Shown here: positions 27,425-35,527 of the stretch, piece after piece
Position numbering within the stretch: position 1 is the stretch's first letter
Layout of the letters: the number at the start of each line of letters is the position of its first letter
From: Metapseudomonas otitidis
Lineage (GTDB): Bacteria; Pseudomonadota; Gammaproteobacteria; Pseudomonadales; Pseudomonadaceae
Direction of reading: 5' to 3'
Assembly (NCBI RefSeq): GCF_900111835.1
Contig: NZ_FOJP01000017.1
Location: 62,001-126,000 of the forward strand
DNA length: 64,000 nucleotides
Notes under the pieces: generated by a model
Told to the model about the DNA's origin: nothing
Database searches by the model: none
What the model saw: only the letters and a program-made list of their open reading frames with translations
Made by a program: the position numbers and the translations under genes

Positions 27425-27450
27425 GTAGGGGCGAATGAATTCGCCCCTAC
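27425..27450. repeat. REP-type palindrome
   Basis: GTAGGGGCGAA...TTCGCCCCTAC with 11-bp arms, between the PLP enzyme and metQ-like genes. The same unit occurs near 5930, 14043 and 31963. Confidence 0.8.
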
Positions 27451-27470
27451 AAGGTGGGCAATGCCCCCAC

Positions 27471-27511
27471 ATAAAAAAAGAACGCCGACGATAGTCGAGA
27501 CTCGTCGGCGT
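27471..27511 (-). terminator. Intrinsic terminator of the metQ-like gene
   Basis: Reading leftward, ACGCCGACGA pairs perfectly with TCGTCGGCGT and is followed by TTCTTTTTTTAT. Confidence 0.88.
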
Positions 27512-27556
27512 GAGGAGAGGCGCGGCGTTCGCCGCACCACCGTGGCTTGCGGTTGA

Positions 27557-28339
27557 TCAGAAGGCCGGCACGACCGCGCCGGAGTATTTCTGCTCGATGA
27601 AGGCCTTCACTTCCGGGCTGGTCAGCGCGGCGGAGAGTTTCTTGATGGCGTCGCTGTCCTTGTTGTCAGGACGGGCCACCAGGTAGTTCACGTAGGGCGA
27701 GCTGCGGTCTTCCAGCACCAGCGCGTCCTTGGACGGGTTGAGCTTGGCCTCCAGCGCGTAGTTGGTGTTGATCAGCGCCAGGTCCACCTGGTTCAGCACG
27801 CGCGGCAGCAGGGCCGCTTCCAGTTCCTTGAACTTGAAGTGGTGCGGGTTCTCGGCGATGTCCTTCGGGGTCGCCAGGGCGTTGCTCGGGTCCTTCAGCT
27901 TCAGCAGCCCGGACTTCTGCAGCAGGAGCAGGGCACGGCCGCTGTTGCTGCCTTCGTTGGGGATGGCGATGGTGGCGCCGTCCGGCAGGTCCTTCAGGGA
28001 CTTGTACTTGCTGGAGTAACCGCCGAAGGGCTCGACGTGCACGCCCTGCACGATCACCAGGTGGGTGCCCTTGCCGCTGTTGAAGTTGTCCAGGTAGGGC
28101 TTGGTCTGGAAGTAGTTGGCGTCCAGGCGCTTCTCTTCCACCTGCACGTTGGGTTGCACGTAGTCGGTGAACACCTTCACCTCCAGATCGACCCCTTCCT
28201 TCGCCAGCTGCGGCTTGATCAGTTCGAGGATCTCGGCGTGGGGCACCGGGGTGGCGGCGACGACGAGCTTCTCGCCGGCGTGGGCCAGGGTGACGGAAAG
28301 GGCGGCAGCCAGAGCGGTCAACAGCAGGGACTTCTTCAT
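27557..28339 (-). CDS. metQ: MetQ/NlpA-type methionine-binding protein
   Basis: 260 residues. The signal peptide is about residues 1-21 (MKKSLLLTALAAALSVTLAH). There is no lipobox cysteine, so it is probably periplasmic-soluble rather than a lipoprotein. VAATPVPHAEILELIKPQLA, NANYFQTKPYLDNFN-like spacing and IAIPNEGSNSGRALLLLQ match MetQ/NlpA. No MetN or MetI genes are next to it, so it must use a transporter encoded elsewhere. A strong terminator separates it from the PLP enzyme gene, so the two need not be one operon. Confidence 0.85.
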   Translation of the reverse strand: MKKSLLLTALAAALSVTLAHAGEKLVVAATPVPHAEILELIKPQLAKEGVDLEVKVFTDYVQPNVQVEEKRLDANYFQTKPYLDNFNSGKGTHLVIVQGVHVEPFGGYSSKYKSLKDLPDGATIAIPNEGSNSGRALLLLQKSGLLKLKDPSNALATPKDIAENPHHFKFKELEAALLPRVLNQVDLALINTNYALEAKLNPSKDALVLEDRSSPYVNYLVARPDNKDSDAIKKLSAALTSPEVKAFIEQKYSGAVVPAF

Positions 28340-28621
28340 GATGTTCCTTGATCTCAGGGGCTCCGGCTGGATCGTCAGCCATGAGCGGGGGTTCGGGTCC
28401 CGGCCTGGATGGTGCCGGGTTGGAGCGGACGTTACGGTGATTTTTTATAACTAACAAATACCAATTTTTTATTCATATATTCCTTTATTGAATTAAAAGA
28501 CGCCCCAGCCCGTACCCGACGCAGCCCCCGTGCCCACATCGAATGTCGCCCTCGTGAATTGCCTGACCCGGCCCGCCTCACTAGAGTGGCGGCCTGTACC
28601 AGACACCCCCGGATGCCCGCC
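28340..28621. promoter_or_regulatory. Divergent promoter region metQ-like / dcyD
   Basis: 282 bp. The AT-rich core 28437-28500 includes TTATAAC (28445-28451), CAAATACCAATTTTTTATTC and ATATTCCTTTATTGAA. It probably serves both divergent sulfur genes. The flanks are GC-rich and show nothing else. Confidence 0.5.
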
Positions 28622-29635
28622 ATGCTCGCCACTGCCCTCGCCCGCTTTCACCGCCTGGAACTGGTCACCGCACCGACCCCACTGGAAAAGCTGGAGCGCC
28701 TCTCCCGGGAGCTGGGGCGCGGCCTGTACGTCAAGCGCGACGACCTGACCCCCTTCGCCCTCGGCGGCAACAAGGTGCGCAAGCTCGAATACCTCGCCCA
28801 GGACGCCCTGGCCCAGGGCGCGGACGTGCTGGTCACCGCCGGCGCCATCCAGTCCAACCATGTGCGCCAGACCGCCGCCCTGGCCGCTCGCCTGGGCCTG
28901 GGTTGCGTGGCCCTGCTGGAAAACCCCATCGGCACCACCGACCGCAACTACCTGGAGAACGGCAACCGCCTGCTGCTGGACCTGTTCGGCACCGAGGTGC
29001 AGCGGGTGCCCAACCTCGACAACGCCGACCAGTTGCTGGCTGAGGCCGCCGAGCGCCTGCGCGCCGAAGGTCGCAACCCCTACGTGGTGCCCATCGGCGG
29101 TTCCAACGCCCTCGGCGCCCTGGGCTACGTGCGCGCCGGCCTGGAGCTGGCCAAGCAGATGCAGGCCAGCGGCGAGCGCTTCGCCGCCGTGGTGCTCGCC
29201 TCCGGCAGCGCCGGCACACACGCCGGGCTCGCCCTGGCCCTGGAACACGCCCTGCCCGGCACCCGCGTGGTGGGCGTCACCGTGTCGCGCCCCGACGCCA
29301 CCCAGCGCCCCAAGGTGGAAGGCCTGCTGCAGCGCACCGCCGAGCTGCTGGGCGTGCCGGTGCCCAACGGCCTGAAGGTGGAGCTGTGGGACCAGTACTT
29401 CGCCCCGCGCTACGGCGAAGCCAATGCCGGCACCCTCGCCGCCGTACGCCGTGCCGCCGCCTGTGAAGGGCTGCTGCTGGACCCGGTCTACACCGGCAAG
29501 GCCTTCGCCGGCCTGCTGGACGGCATCGCCCGCCAGGCCTTCGACGGCGACGGTCCGCTGCTGTTCCTGCACACCGGCGGCTCACCGGCGCTGTTCGCCT
29601 ATCATCCAGCGGGTGATGCGAACCACGACTTATAA
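28622..29635 (+). CDS. dcyD: D-cysteine desulfhydrase
   Basis: Breaks D-cysteine to pyruvate, ammonia and sulfide; related enzymes act on 1-aminocyclopropane-1-carboxylate. It has 337 residues, fold-type [25 protein letters not shown] places the PLP lysine at K51. [20 protein letters not shown] and the C-terminal [15 protein letters not shown] also fit DcyD. Starts at 28613 and 28622 are both possible; 28622 is chosen by family length. It lies just upstream of the cystine transporter genes, which fits sulfur scavenging. Confidence 0.88.
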   Translation: MLATALARFHRLELVTAPTPLEKLERLSRELGRGLYVKRDDLTPFALGGNKVRKLEYLAQDALAQGADVLVTAGAIQSNHVRQTAALAARLGLGCVALLENPIGTTDRNYLENGNRLLLDLFGTEVQRVPNLDNADQLLAEAAERLRAEGRNPYVVPIGGSNALGALGYVRAGLELAKQMQASGERFAAVVLASGSAGTHAGLALALEHALPGTRVVGVTVSRPDATQRPKVEGLLQRTAELLGVPVPNGLKVELWDQYFAPRYGEANAGTLAAVRRAAACEGLLLDPVYTGKAFAGLLDGIARQAFDGDGPLLFLHTGGSPALFAYHPAGDANHDL

Positions 29636-29660
29636 CCAGAAAGGAATTTTCTGGTTTTTT
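29634..29660 (+). terminator. Intrinsic terminator between dcyD and tcyJ
   Basis: AACCAGAAA-GGAAT-TTTCTGGTT followed by TTTT. It overlaps the dcyD stop codon. A TTATAAC box lies at its left edge (29630-29636), so it may be an attenuator as well as a terminator. Confidence 0.85.
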
Positions 29661-29736
29661 ATGTATTTAAACGAATATATGGAACTCCCTTAGAGTGGCG
29701 ACCCTCCATTCGCCAACTGCCCCCGCGAGGCCCCTT

Positions 29737-30528
29737 ATGCACGCAGCAACTCTCCGTCGTCCCGCCCTCTTCGCCAGCCTGGCACTGGCCCTCGGTCTCG
29801 GCCTGGCCGGCACCGCCGCCGCCGACCTGAAGGACATCCAGCAGAAAGGCGCCCTGAAGATCGGCCTGGAAGGCACCTACCCGCCCTTCAACTACCAGGA
29901 CGAGAGCGGCAAGCTCACCGGCTTCGAAGTCGAGCTGGCACAAGCACTGGCCAAGGAGCTGGGCGTGAAGGCCGAGTTCCAGCCGACCAAGTGGGACGGC
30001 ATCCTCGCCGCCCTGGAATCCCGTCGCCTGGACGTGGCCATCAACCAGGTGACCATCTCCGAAGAGCGCAAGAAGAAGTACGACTTCACCACCCCCTACA
30101 CCGTCTCCGGCATCCAGGCCCTGGTGCGCAAGGGCAAGGAAGGCGAGATCAAGACCGCCGCCGACCTGGCCGGCAAGAAGGTCGGCGTAGGCCTGGGCAC
30201 CAACTACGAGCAGTGGCTGAAGGAGAACGTCCCGCAGGCCGACATCCGCACCTACGACGACGACCCCACCAAGTTCCAGGACCTCAACGTCGGCCGCATC
30301 GACGTGATCCTGGTGGACCGCCTGGCCGCCTTCGAGATGGTCGACAAGACCGGCGGCCGCCTGGCCGTGGCCGGCGAGCCCTTCTCCCGCCAGGAGGCCG
30401 GCATCGCCCTGCGCAAGGGCAACCCAGAGCTGCTCGCCGCGCTGGACAAGGCCCTGGCCAAGCTCAAGGCCGACGGCACCCTCAAGGCCCTGTCCGAGAA
30501 GTGGTTCAAGGCTGACGTGACCCAATGA
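29737..30528 (+). CDS. tcyJ: L-cystine-binding periplasmic protein
   Basis: 263 residues (FliY/TcyJ). The signal peptide is about residues 1-29. The amino-acid-binding fold shows LKIGLEGTYPPFNYQDESGK, KYDFTTPYTVSGIQALVRKG and LAVAGEPFSRQEAGIALRKG, the last close to cystine-binding proteins. It delivers cystine or related disulfides to TcyL-TcyN. The start at 29737 gives the signal peptide. Its stop overlaps tcyL (ATGA). Confidence 0.92.
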   Translation: MHAATLRRPALFASLALALGLGLAGTAAADLKDIQQKGALKIGLEGTYPPFNYQDESGKLTGFEVELAQALAKELGVKAEFQPTKWDGILAALESRRLDVAINQVTISEERKKKYDFTTPYTVSGIQALVRKGKEGEIKTAADLAGKKVGVGLGTNYEQWLKENVPQADIRTYDDDPTKFQDLNVGRIDVILVDRLAAFEMVDKTGGRLAVAGEPFSRQEAGIALRKGNPELLAALDKALAKLKADGTLKALSEKWFKADVTQ

Positions 30529-31196
30529 TCGAAGACGGCAGCCTGCAACTGGTGCTGGATTCCGCGCCCTTCCTGTTGAAGGGCGCGCTCTACACCGTAG
30601 TCCTCAGCCTCGGCGGCATGTTCTTCGGCCTGCTGCTGGGCTTCGCCCTGGCCCTGGCGCGCCTCTACGCCATCGCCCCGGTGCGCGGCCTGGCGCGGGT
30701 CTACGTGTCGTTCTTCCGCGGCACCCCGCTGCTGGTGCAGTTGTTCATCATCTACTACGGCCTGCCCCAGCTCGGCCTGGAGCTGAGCCCGCTGCTGGCG
30801 GCGCTGATCGGCTTCTCGCTGAACATGGCCGCCTACACCTCGGAAATCCTCCGCGCCGCCATCGCCTCCATCGACAAGGGGCAATGGGAAGCCGCCGCCA
30901 GCATCGGCATGAGCCGCAGCCAGGCGCTGACGCGCGCCATCCTCCCGCAGGCCGCGCGCACCGCCCTGCCGCCGCTGGGCAACAGCTTCATCTCGCTGGT
31001 CAAGGACACCGCCCTGGCCGCCACCATCCAGGTGCCGGAGCTGTTCCGCCAGGCGCAGCTGATCACCGCGCGCACCTTCGAGATCTTCACCATGTACCTG
31101 GCCGCCGCGCTGATGTACTGGGTGCTGGCCACCCTGCTGGCCCACGTCCAGGCGCGCCTCGAAGCCCGGGTCAACCGCCACGAACAGGACAGCTGA
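30525..31196 (+). CDS. tcyL: L-cystine ABC transporter permease
   Basis: 223 residues, polar-amino-acid-type permease with about five helices. YVSFFRGTPLLVQLFIIYYG and GQWEAAASIGMSRSQALTRA are the family loops. It forms a homodimeric channel with TcyN. The gene overlaps both neighbours (ATGA with tcyJ, TGATG with tcyN), so the three are translationally coupled. Confidence 0.93.
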   Translation: MIEDGSLQLVLDSAPFLLKGALYTVVLSLGGMFFGLLLGFALALARLYAIAPVRGLARVYVSFFRGTPLLVQLFIIYYGLPQLGLELSPLLAALIGFSLNMAAYTSEILRAAIASIDKGQWEAAASIGMSRSQALTRAILPQAARTALPPLGNSFISLVKDTALAATIQVPELFRQAQLITARTFEIFTMYLAAALMYWVLATLLAHVQARLEARVNRHEQDS

Positions 31197-31942
31197 TGAT
31201 CACCGTCCGTAACCTGACCAAGTCCTTCAAGGGCCAGGCGGTGCTCAAGGGCATCGACCTGACCATCGAACCGGGCGAAGTGGTCGCCATCATCGGCCCC
31301 AGCGGCTCGGGCAAGACCACCCTGCTGCGCTGCCTCAACCTGCTGGAAGAGCCCGACGGCGGCACCCTCCAGCTGGGGCGGATCGAGATCGACGCCAACC
31401 AGCCCCTGAAGCAGCAGCAATGGCTGATCCGCCAGCTGCGCCAGCACGTCGGCTTCGTGTTCCAGAACTTCAACCTCTTCCCCCACCGCACCGCGCTGGA
31501 GAACGTCATCGAAGGCCCGGTGGTGGTGAAGAAGGAACCCCGCGAGCGCGCCATCGCACGCGCCCGCGCGCTGCTGGCCAAGGTCGGCCTGGCGGGCAAG
31601 GAAGACGCCTACCCCAAGCGCCTTTCCGGCGGCCAGCAACAGCGGGTGGCCATCGCCCGCGCCCTGGCAATGGAACCGGACGTGATCCTCTTCGACGAAC
31701 CCACCTCCGCCCTCGACCCCGAGCTGGTGGGCGAGGTGCTGACCACCATCCGCGGCCTGGCCGAGGAGAAGCGCACCATGGTCATCGTCACCCACGAGAT
31801 GAGCTTCGCCCGCGACGTAGCCAATCGCGCGATCTTCATCGACAAGGGCGTGATCGTCGAACAGGGCGACGCCAAGACCCTGTTCAGCGCCCCGAGGGAA
31901 GAACGCACCCGGCAATTCCTCACCAAGTTCCTGGTGGGCTAA
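31196..31942 (+). CDS. tcyN: L-cystine ABC transporter ATPase
   Basis: 248 residues. Walker [10 protein letters not shown] is at 34-42. Also visible are VGFVFQNFNLFPHRTALENV, the signature LSGGQQQRVAIARAL, and Walker B VILFDEPTSALDPELVGEV. The ATG at 31196 shares a base with the tcyL stop. Last gene of tcyJLN; a REP cluster follows. Confidence 0.93.
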   Translation: MITVRNLTKSFKGQAVLKGIDLTIEPGEVVAIIGPSGSGKTTLLRCLNLLEEPDGGTLQLGRIEIDANQPLKQQQWLIRQLRQHVGFVFQNFNLFPHRTALENVIEGPVVVKKEPRERAIARARALLAKVGLAGKEDAYPKRLSGGQQQRVAIARALAMEPDVILFDEPTSALDPELVGEVLTTIRGLAEEKRTMVIVTHEMSFARDVANRAIFIDKGVIVEQGDAKTLFSAPREERTRQFLTKFLVG

Positions 31943-31962
31943 CGCCTATCGCTCTTGATCCT

Positions 31963-32058
31963 GTAGGGGCGACTTCAGTCGCCAAGCGGGCCACAGGCCC
32001 GCCCTGCGGATTCCATGGGACCGCTGCGCGGTCCTTGGGCGAATGAATTCGCCCCTAC
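31963..32058. repeat. REP cluster, outer arms GTAGGGGCGA/TCGCCCCTAC
   Basis: A 96-bp nested palindrome block. The outer inverted arms are at 31963-31972 and 32049-32058. Inner hairpins are at CGGGCC...GGCCCG and GGACCGCTGCGCGGTCC. It lies between the convergent tcyN and SsuA-like genes and may serve as a bidirectional terminator. Confidence 0.8.
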
Positions 32059-32084
32059 ACGACCAAAGCCCATGCATGGGGTCT

Positions 32085-33014
32085 CTACGGCCGCCACACC
32101 GCACTGCCGACATCCACCCGCTTCGGCAGCAGCCGGTTCTCCAGGAACAGGTCCGCCGTGCGCTGCTGGGCGGCGGCGATGTCGTCGGTGACCGGGCCGA
32201 TGGGCGAGGCCGGGCGGTGCTGGAAGCTGCGTTCGATCACTGCCGGGGGCAGGCCCATGAACTTCGCCAGCAGGGCGATGCTGCCGTCGCGGTCGCTGCG
32301 GGTCAGGGCCTCGGCCTCGGAGATCACCCCCAGCACCTGCTGCACGAACGCCGGGTCGGTCTCGGCGTAGCCCCGCGCGGCCAGGTAGAAGGGCCCGCTC
32401 AGCCCCAGCCCCTCGCCATTGGCCAGCAGCCGTGCATGGCCCTCCAGCTCCATGGCCGAGTAGTAAGGATCCCAGATCGCCCAGGCGTCCACGCTGCCCT
32501 GCTCGAAGGCGGCGCGGGCATCGGCCGGGGTGAGGAATAGCGGCTGGATGTCGGCCATGGACAGCCCCGCCGCCTTGAGCGCACGCAGCAGCAGGTTGTG
32601 GGCGCTGGAACCTTTCTGGAAGGCCACCTTGTGCCCCTTGAGCTCGGCCACCGAGCGGATCGGGCTGCCTTCGGGCACCAGGATCACCTCGGCCTGGGGC
32701 TTGGGTGGCTCCGCGCCGACGTAGAGCAGGTCGGCGCCAGCGGCCTGGGCGAAGATCGGCGGGATGTCCCCGGTGGAGCCCACATCCAGGCTGCCGACGT
32801 TGAGCGCCTCGAGCATCTGCGGGCCGGCGGGGAACTCGATCCACTGCACGCGGGTGCCGGGAAAACGCTGCTCCAGCAGGCCGTGTTCCTTGGCCAGCAC
32901 CAGGCTGGCGGAGCCCTTCTGGTAGCCGATGCGCAGGGTCGCGGGGTCGGCCAGGGCGCCTTGGGCCAGGGCCAGCAGCGCCAGCAACGCGGCGCCCAGT
33001 CGAAGTCGTTGCAT
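32085..33014 (-). CDS. SsuA-like periplasmic substrate-binding protein
   Basis: 309 residues. The signal peptide is about residues 1-22 (LALLALAQGALA-DP). Motifs parallel Ssu[41 protein letters not shown] and VDAWAIWDPYYSAMELEG. It binds an organosulfur anion in the periplasm by family inference. It starts 2 bp after the aldo/keto reductase gene. No ATPase or permease accompanies it, so it may deliver to SsuBC or another transporter. Final gene of the LacI-linked operon. Confidence 0.88.
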   Translation of the reverse strand: MQRLRLGAALLALLALAQGALADPATLRIGYQKGSASLVLAKEHGLLEQRFPGTRVQWIEFPAGPQMLEALNVGSLDVGSTGDIPPIFAQAAGADLLYVGAEPPKPQAEVILVPEGSPIRSVAELKGHKVAFQKGSSAHNLLLRALKAAGLSMADIQPLFLTPADARAAFEQGSVDAWAIWDPYYSAMELEGHARLLANGEGLGLSGPFYLAARGYAETDPAFVQQVLGVISEAEALTRSDRDGSIALLAKFMGLPPAVIERSFQHRPASPIGPVTDDIAAAQQRTADLFLENRLLPKRVDVGSAVWRP

Positions 33015-33016
33015 GG

Positions 33017-34060
33017 TCAGGCCTGCCAGTCGGTGGAGGGTTTTTCCCAGAGGTTGATGCCGCCTTCCACGGCGTGGCGGTCGATCTCCGCCAGCTCCTC
33101 GGCACTGAAGGCGAGGTTGTCCAGGGCGGCGACGTTCTCGACGATCTGCTCCGGGCGGCTGGCGCCGATCAGCGCCGAGGTCACCCGTGCATCGCGCAGG
33201 GTCCAGGCCAGCGCCAGCTGGGCCAGGCTCTGGCCCCGGCGCCGGGCGATCTCCGCAAGGGCACGAGCGCGGGCGATGTTGGCCTCGGCCAGGTGCTCCG
33301 GGCGCAGCGAGGCGCCGCCGGGGCGGTTGACCCGCGCATCCGCCGGCACGCCGGCGAGGTACTTGTCGGTGAGCAGGCCCTGGGCCAGCGGGGTGAAGGC
33401 GATGACGCCGGTGCCCAGTTCCTCGGCGGTGGCCAGCAGGTCCTTCTCCACCCAGCGGTTGAACAGGTTGTAGGCCGGCTGGTGGATCAGCAGCGGCACC
33501 TTCCACTCCCGCAGCAGTGCGGCGAGCTCGCGGGTCTTGCCCGCCGAATAGGACGAGATGCCCACGTACAGCGCCTTGCCCTGCTGCACCGCGCTGGCCA
33601 GGGCGCCGGCGGTTTCCTCCAGGGGCGTGTCGGGGTCGAAGCGGTGGGAATAGAAGATGTCCACATAGTCCAGCCCCAGGCGCACCAGGCTCTGGTCGAG
33701 GCTGGAGAGCAGGTACTTGCGCGAGCTGCCGCCCTGGCCGTAGGGGCCGGGCCACATGTCCCAGCCGGCCTTGGTGGAGATCACCAGCTCATCGCGGTAG
33801 GCGCGGAAGTCTTCCTTGAGCAGGCGGCCGAAGTTGATCTCGGCGCTGCCGTAGGGCGGGCCGTAGTTGTTGGCCAGGTCGAAGTGGTTGATGCCCAGGT
33901 CGAAGGCGGTGCGCAGCAGGGCGCGCTGGGTGTCGAGGGGCGTGGCGTCGCCGAAGTTGTGCCACAGCCCCAGGGACAGGGCCGGCAGCACCAGCCCGCT
34001 GCGGCCGACGCGGCGATAGGGGATGCGCTCATAGCGGTCGGGGGCGGCGATGTAGGTCAT
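33017..34060 (-). CDS. Aldo/keto reductase (YghZ/GprA-like)
   Basis: 347 residues, NADPH-dependent TIM barrel. FDLGINHFDLANNYGPPYGS holds the conserved Asp and Tyr; LVISTKAGWDMWPGPYG holds the Lys; and LDYVDIFYSHRFDPDTPLEE follows. The closest known subfamily reduces L-glyceraldehyde 3-phosphate or methylglyoxal-type aldehydes. In this operon it could detoxify an aldehyde released by the flavin monooxygenase next door; that is inference. It is separated from that gene by 56 bp. Confidence 0.88.
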   Translation of the reverse strand: MTYIAAPDRYERIPYRRVGRSGLVLPALSLGLWHNFGDATPLDTQRALLRTAFDLGINHFDLANNYGPPYGSAEINFGRLLKEDFRAYRDELVISTKAGWDMWPGPYGQGGSSRKYLLSSLDQSLVRLGLDYVDIFYSHRFDPDTPLEETAGALASAVQQGKALYVGISSYSAGKTRELAALLREWKVPLLIHQPAYNLFNRWVEKDLLATAEELGTGVIAFTPLAQGLLTDKYLAGVPADARVNRPGGASLRPEHLAEANIARARALAEIARRRGQSLAQLALAWTLRDARVTSALIGASRPEQIVENVAALDNLAFSAEELAEIDRHAVEGGINLWEKPSTDWQA

Positions 34061-34116
34061 GGAAGGGTCTCGCTTCAGGTTGTCGGGGCCGCGCTGGCGC
34101 GGGGCCCCGGTGAATG

Positions 34117-35448
34117 TCAGGCAGGGCGGGCGAAGCGGTTCGCCGGCCGCGCCAGGCCCAGGTGTTCGCGCAGGGTGCGGCCCTGGTACTCGGTGCGGAA
34201 CAGGCCGCGCCGCTGCAACTCCGGCACCACCTGGGTGGCGAAGTCCTCCAGGCCGGCCGGCAGGTGCGGCACCAGCACGTTGAAGCCATCGGCGGCGCCG
34301 CCTTCGAACCAGGCCTGCAGCTCGTCGGCGATCTGTGCCGGGGTGCCGATCAGGCTGTGGTGGCCGCGCCCGCCGGCGATGCGCCGGCCGAGCTGGGCCA
34401 GGGTGAGGTTCTCCTGGCCGGCCAGCTCGGTGAGCAGCTTCTGCCGGCTCTGCTGGCCGTCCTGGGTCAGCGGCAGCTCGGGCAGCGGGCCGTCCAGCGG
34501 GTATTCGGAGAGGTCGAAGTTGCCGAGCATGCGCCCCAGCAGGGCGACGCCGACGCGGGGCTCCACCAGCGCCTGGAACGCCTCGAACTTCTCCTTCGCC
34601 TCGGCCTCGCTGGCGCCGATGACGACGAAGGCGCCGGGCATGATCTTCAGCTCGTCCTCGCGGCGGCCGAACCTGGCCAGGCGCCCCTTGAGGTCGGCGT
34701 AGAAGGCCTGGGCCTTGGCCAGGGAAGTCTGCGCGGTGAACACCACGTCGGCGGTCTCGGCGGCCAGTTCGCGACCGGTCTCCGAGGAGCCGGCCTGCAC
34801 CACCACCGGCCGGCCCTGGGGCGAGCGGGCGACGTTGAGCGGGCCCTGCACGCGGAAGTGCTCGCCCTGGTGGTCGAGCACGTGGAGCCTGGCCGGGTCG
34901 TAGTACTGGCCGCTGGCCTTGTCGCGGAGGAAGGCGTCGTCCTCCCAGCTGTCCCACAGGCCGGTGACCACCTGGTGGAACTCCCGGGCGCGGGCGTAGC
35001 GCTCGGCATGGCCCAGGTGGGCCTCGCGGTTGAAGTTGAGCGCCTCGGCGGCCGCGTCGGAGGTCACCAGGTTCCAGCCCGAGCGGCCGCCGGAGATGTG
35101 GTCCAGCGAGGCGAACTTGCGCGCCACGTGGTACGGCTCGTTGTAGCTGGTGGTGACGGTGCTCACCAGGCCGATGCGCTCGGTGACGGCGGCCAGGGCG
35201 CTGAGCAGGGTCAGCGGTTCGAAGTAGGTGGAGCGGGCCATGTGACTGGCGATGTCGCTGGTGGGCGCGGCGACGCTGTCGGCGACGAACAGGGCGTCGA
35301 ACTTCGCCGCTTCGGCGATGCGTGCCAGGTGTCTGTACTGGGCGAAGTCGAGGGTGTCGGCGGGAACGTCCGGGTGGCGCCAGGCGGCCACGTGGTGACC
35401 GGTGGCCATCAGGAAGGCGCCGAGGGAGAGCTGTCGGGATCGGGTCAT
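34117..35448 (-). CDS. FMN-dependent monooxygenase, NtaA/SnaA/DszA family
   Basis: 443 residues, bacterial-luciferase-like TIM barrel. It starts LSLGAFLMATGHHVAAWRHP, then SGGRSGWNLVTSDAAAEALN, RPVVVQAGSSETGRELAAET and HHSLIGTPAQIADELQAWF, all hallmarks of the NtaA/DszA family. These enzymes oxidise amines, sulfones or thioethers with FMNH2 from a separate reductase; none is in this operon, but SsuE is 17 kb away. The start at 35448 follows 79 bp after the receptor gene. Substrate unknown; sulfur-containing by context. Confidence 0.88.
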   Translation of the reverse strand: MTRSRQLSLGAFLMATGHHVAAWRHPDVPADTLDFAQYRHLARIAEAAKFDALFVADSVAAPTSDIASHMARSTYFEPLTLLSALAAVTERIGLVSTVTTSYNEPYHVARKFASLDHISGGRSGWNLVTSDAAAEALNFNREAHLGHAERYARAREFHQVVTGLWDSWEDDAFLRDKASGQYYDPARLHVLDHQGEHFRVQGPLNVARSPQGRPVVVQAGSSETGRELAAETADVVFTAQTSLAKAQAFYADLKGRLARFGRREDELKIMPGAFVVIGASEAEAKEKFEAFQALVEPRVGVALLGRMLGNFDLSEYPLDGPLPELPLTQDGQQSRQKLLTELAGQENLTLAQLGRRIAGGRGHHSLIGTPAQIADELQAWFEGGAADGFNVLVPHLPAGLEDFATQVVPELQRRGLFRTEYQGRTLREHLGLARPANRFARPA

Positions 35449-35527
35449 GGTGTCGTTACCGGGGTCGGTGGGGGTGCCGCCCGGCCGCTCTGCGGCGGCT
35501 CGGGCGGTTCCTGCACGCAGGCGCGGG

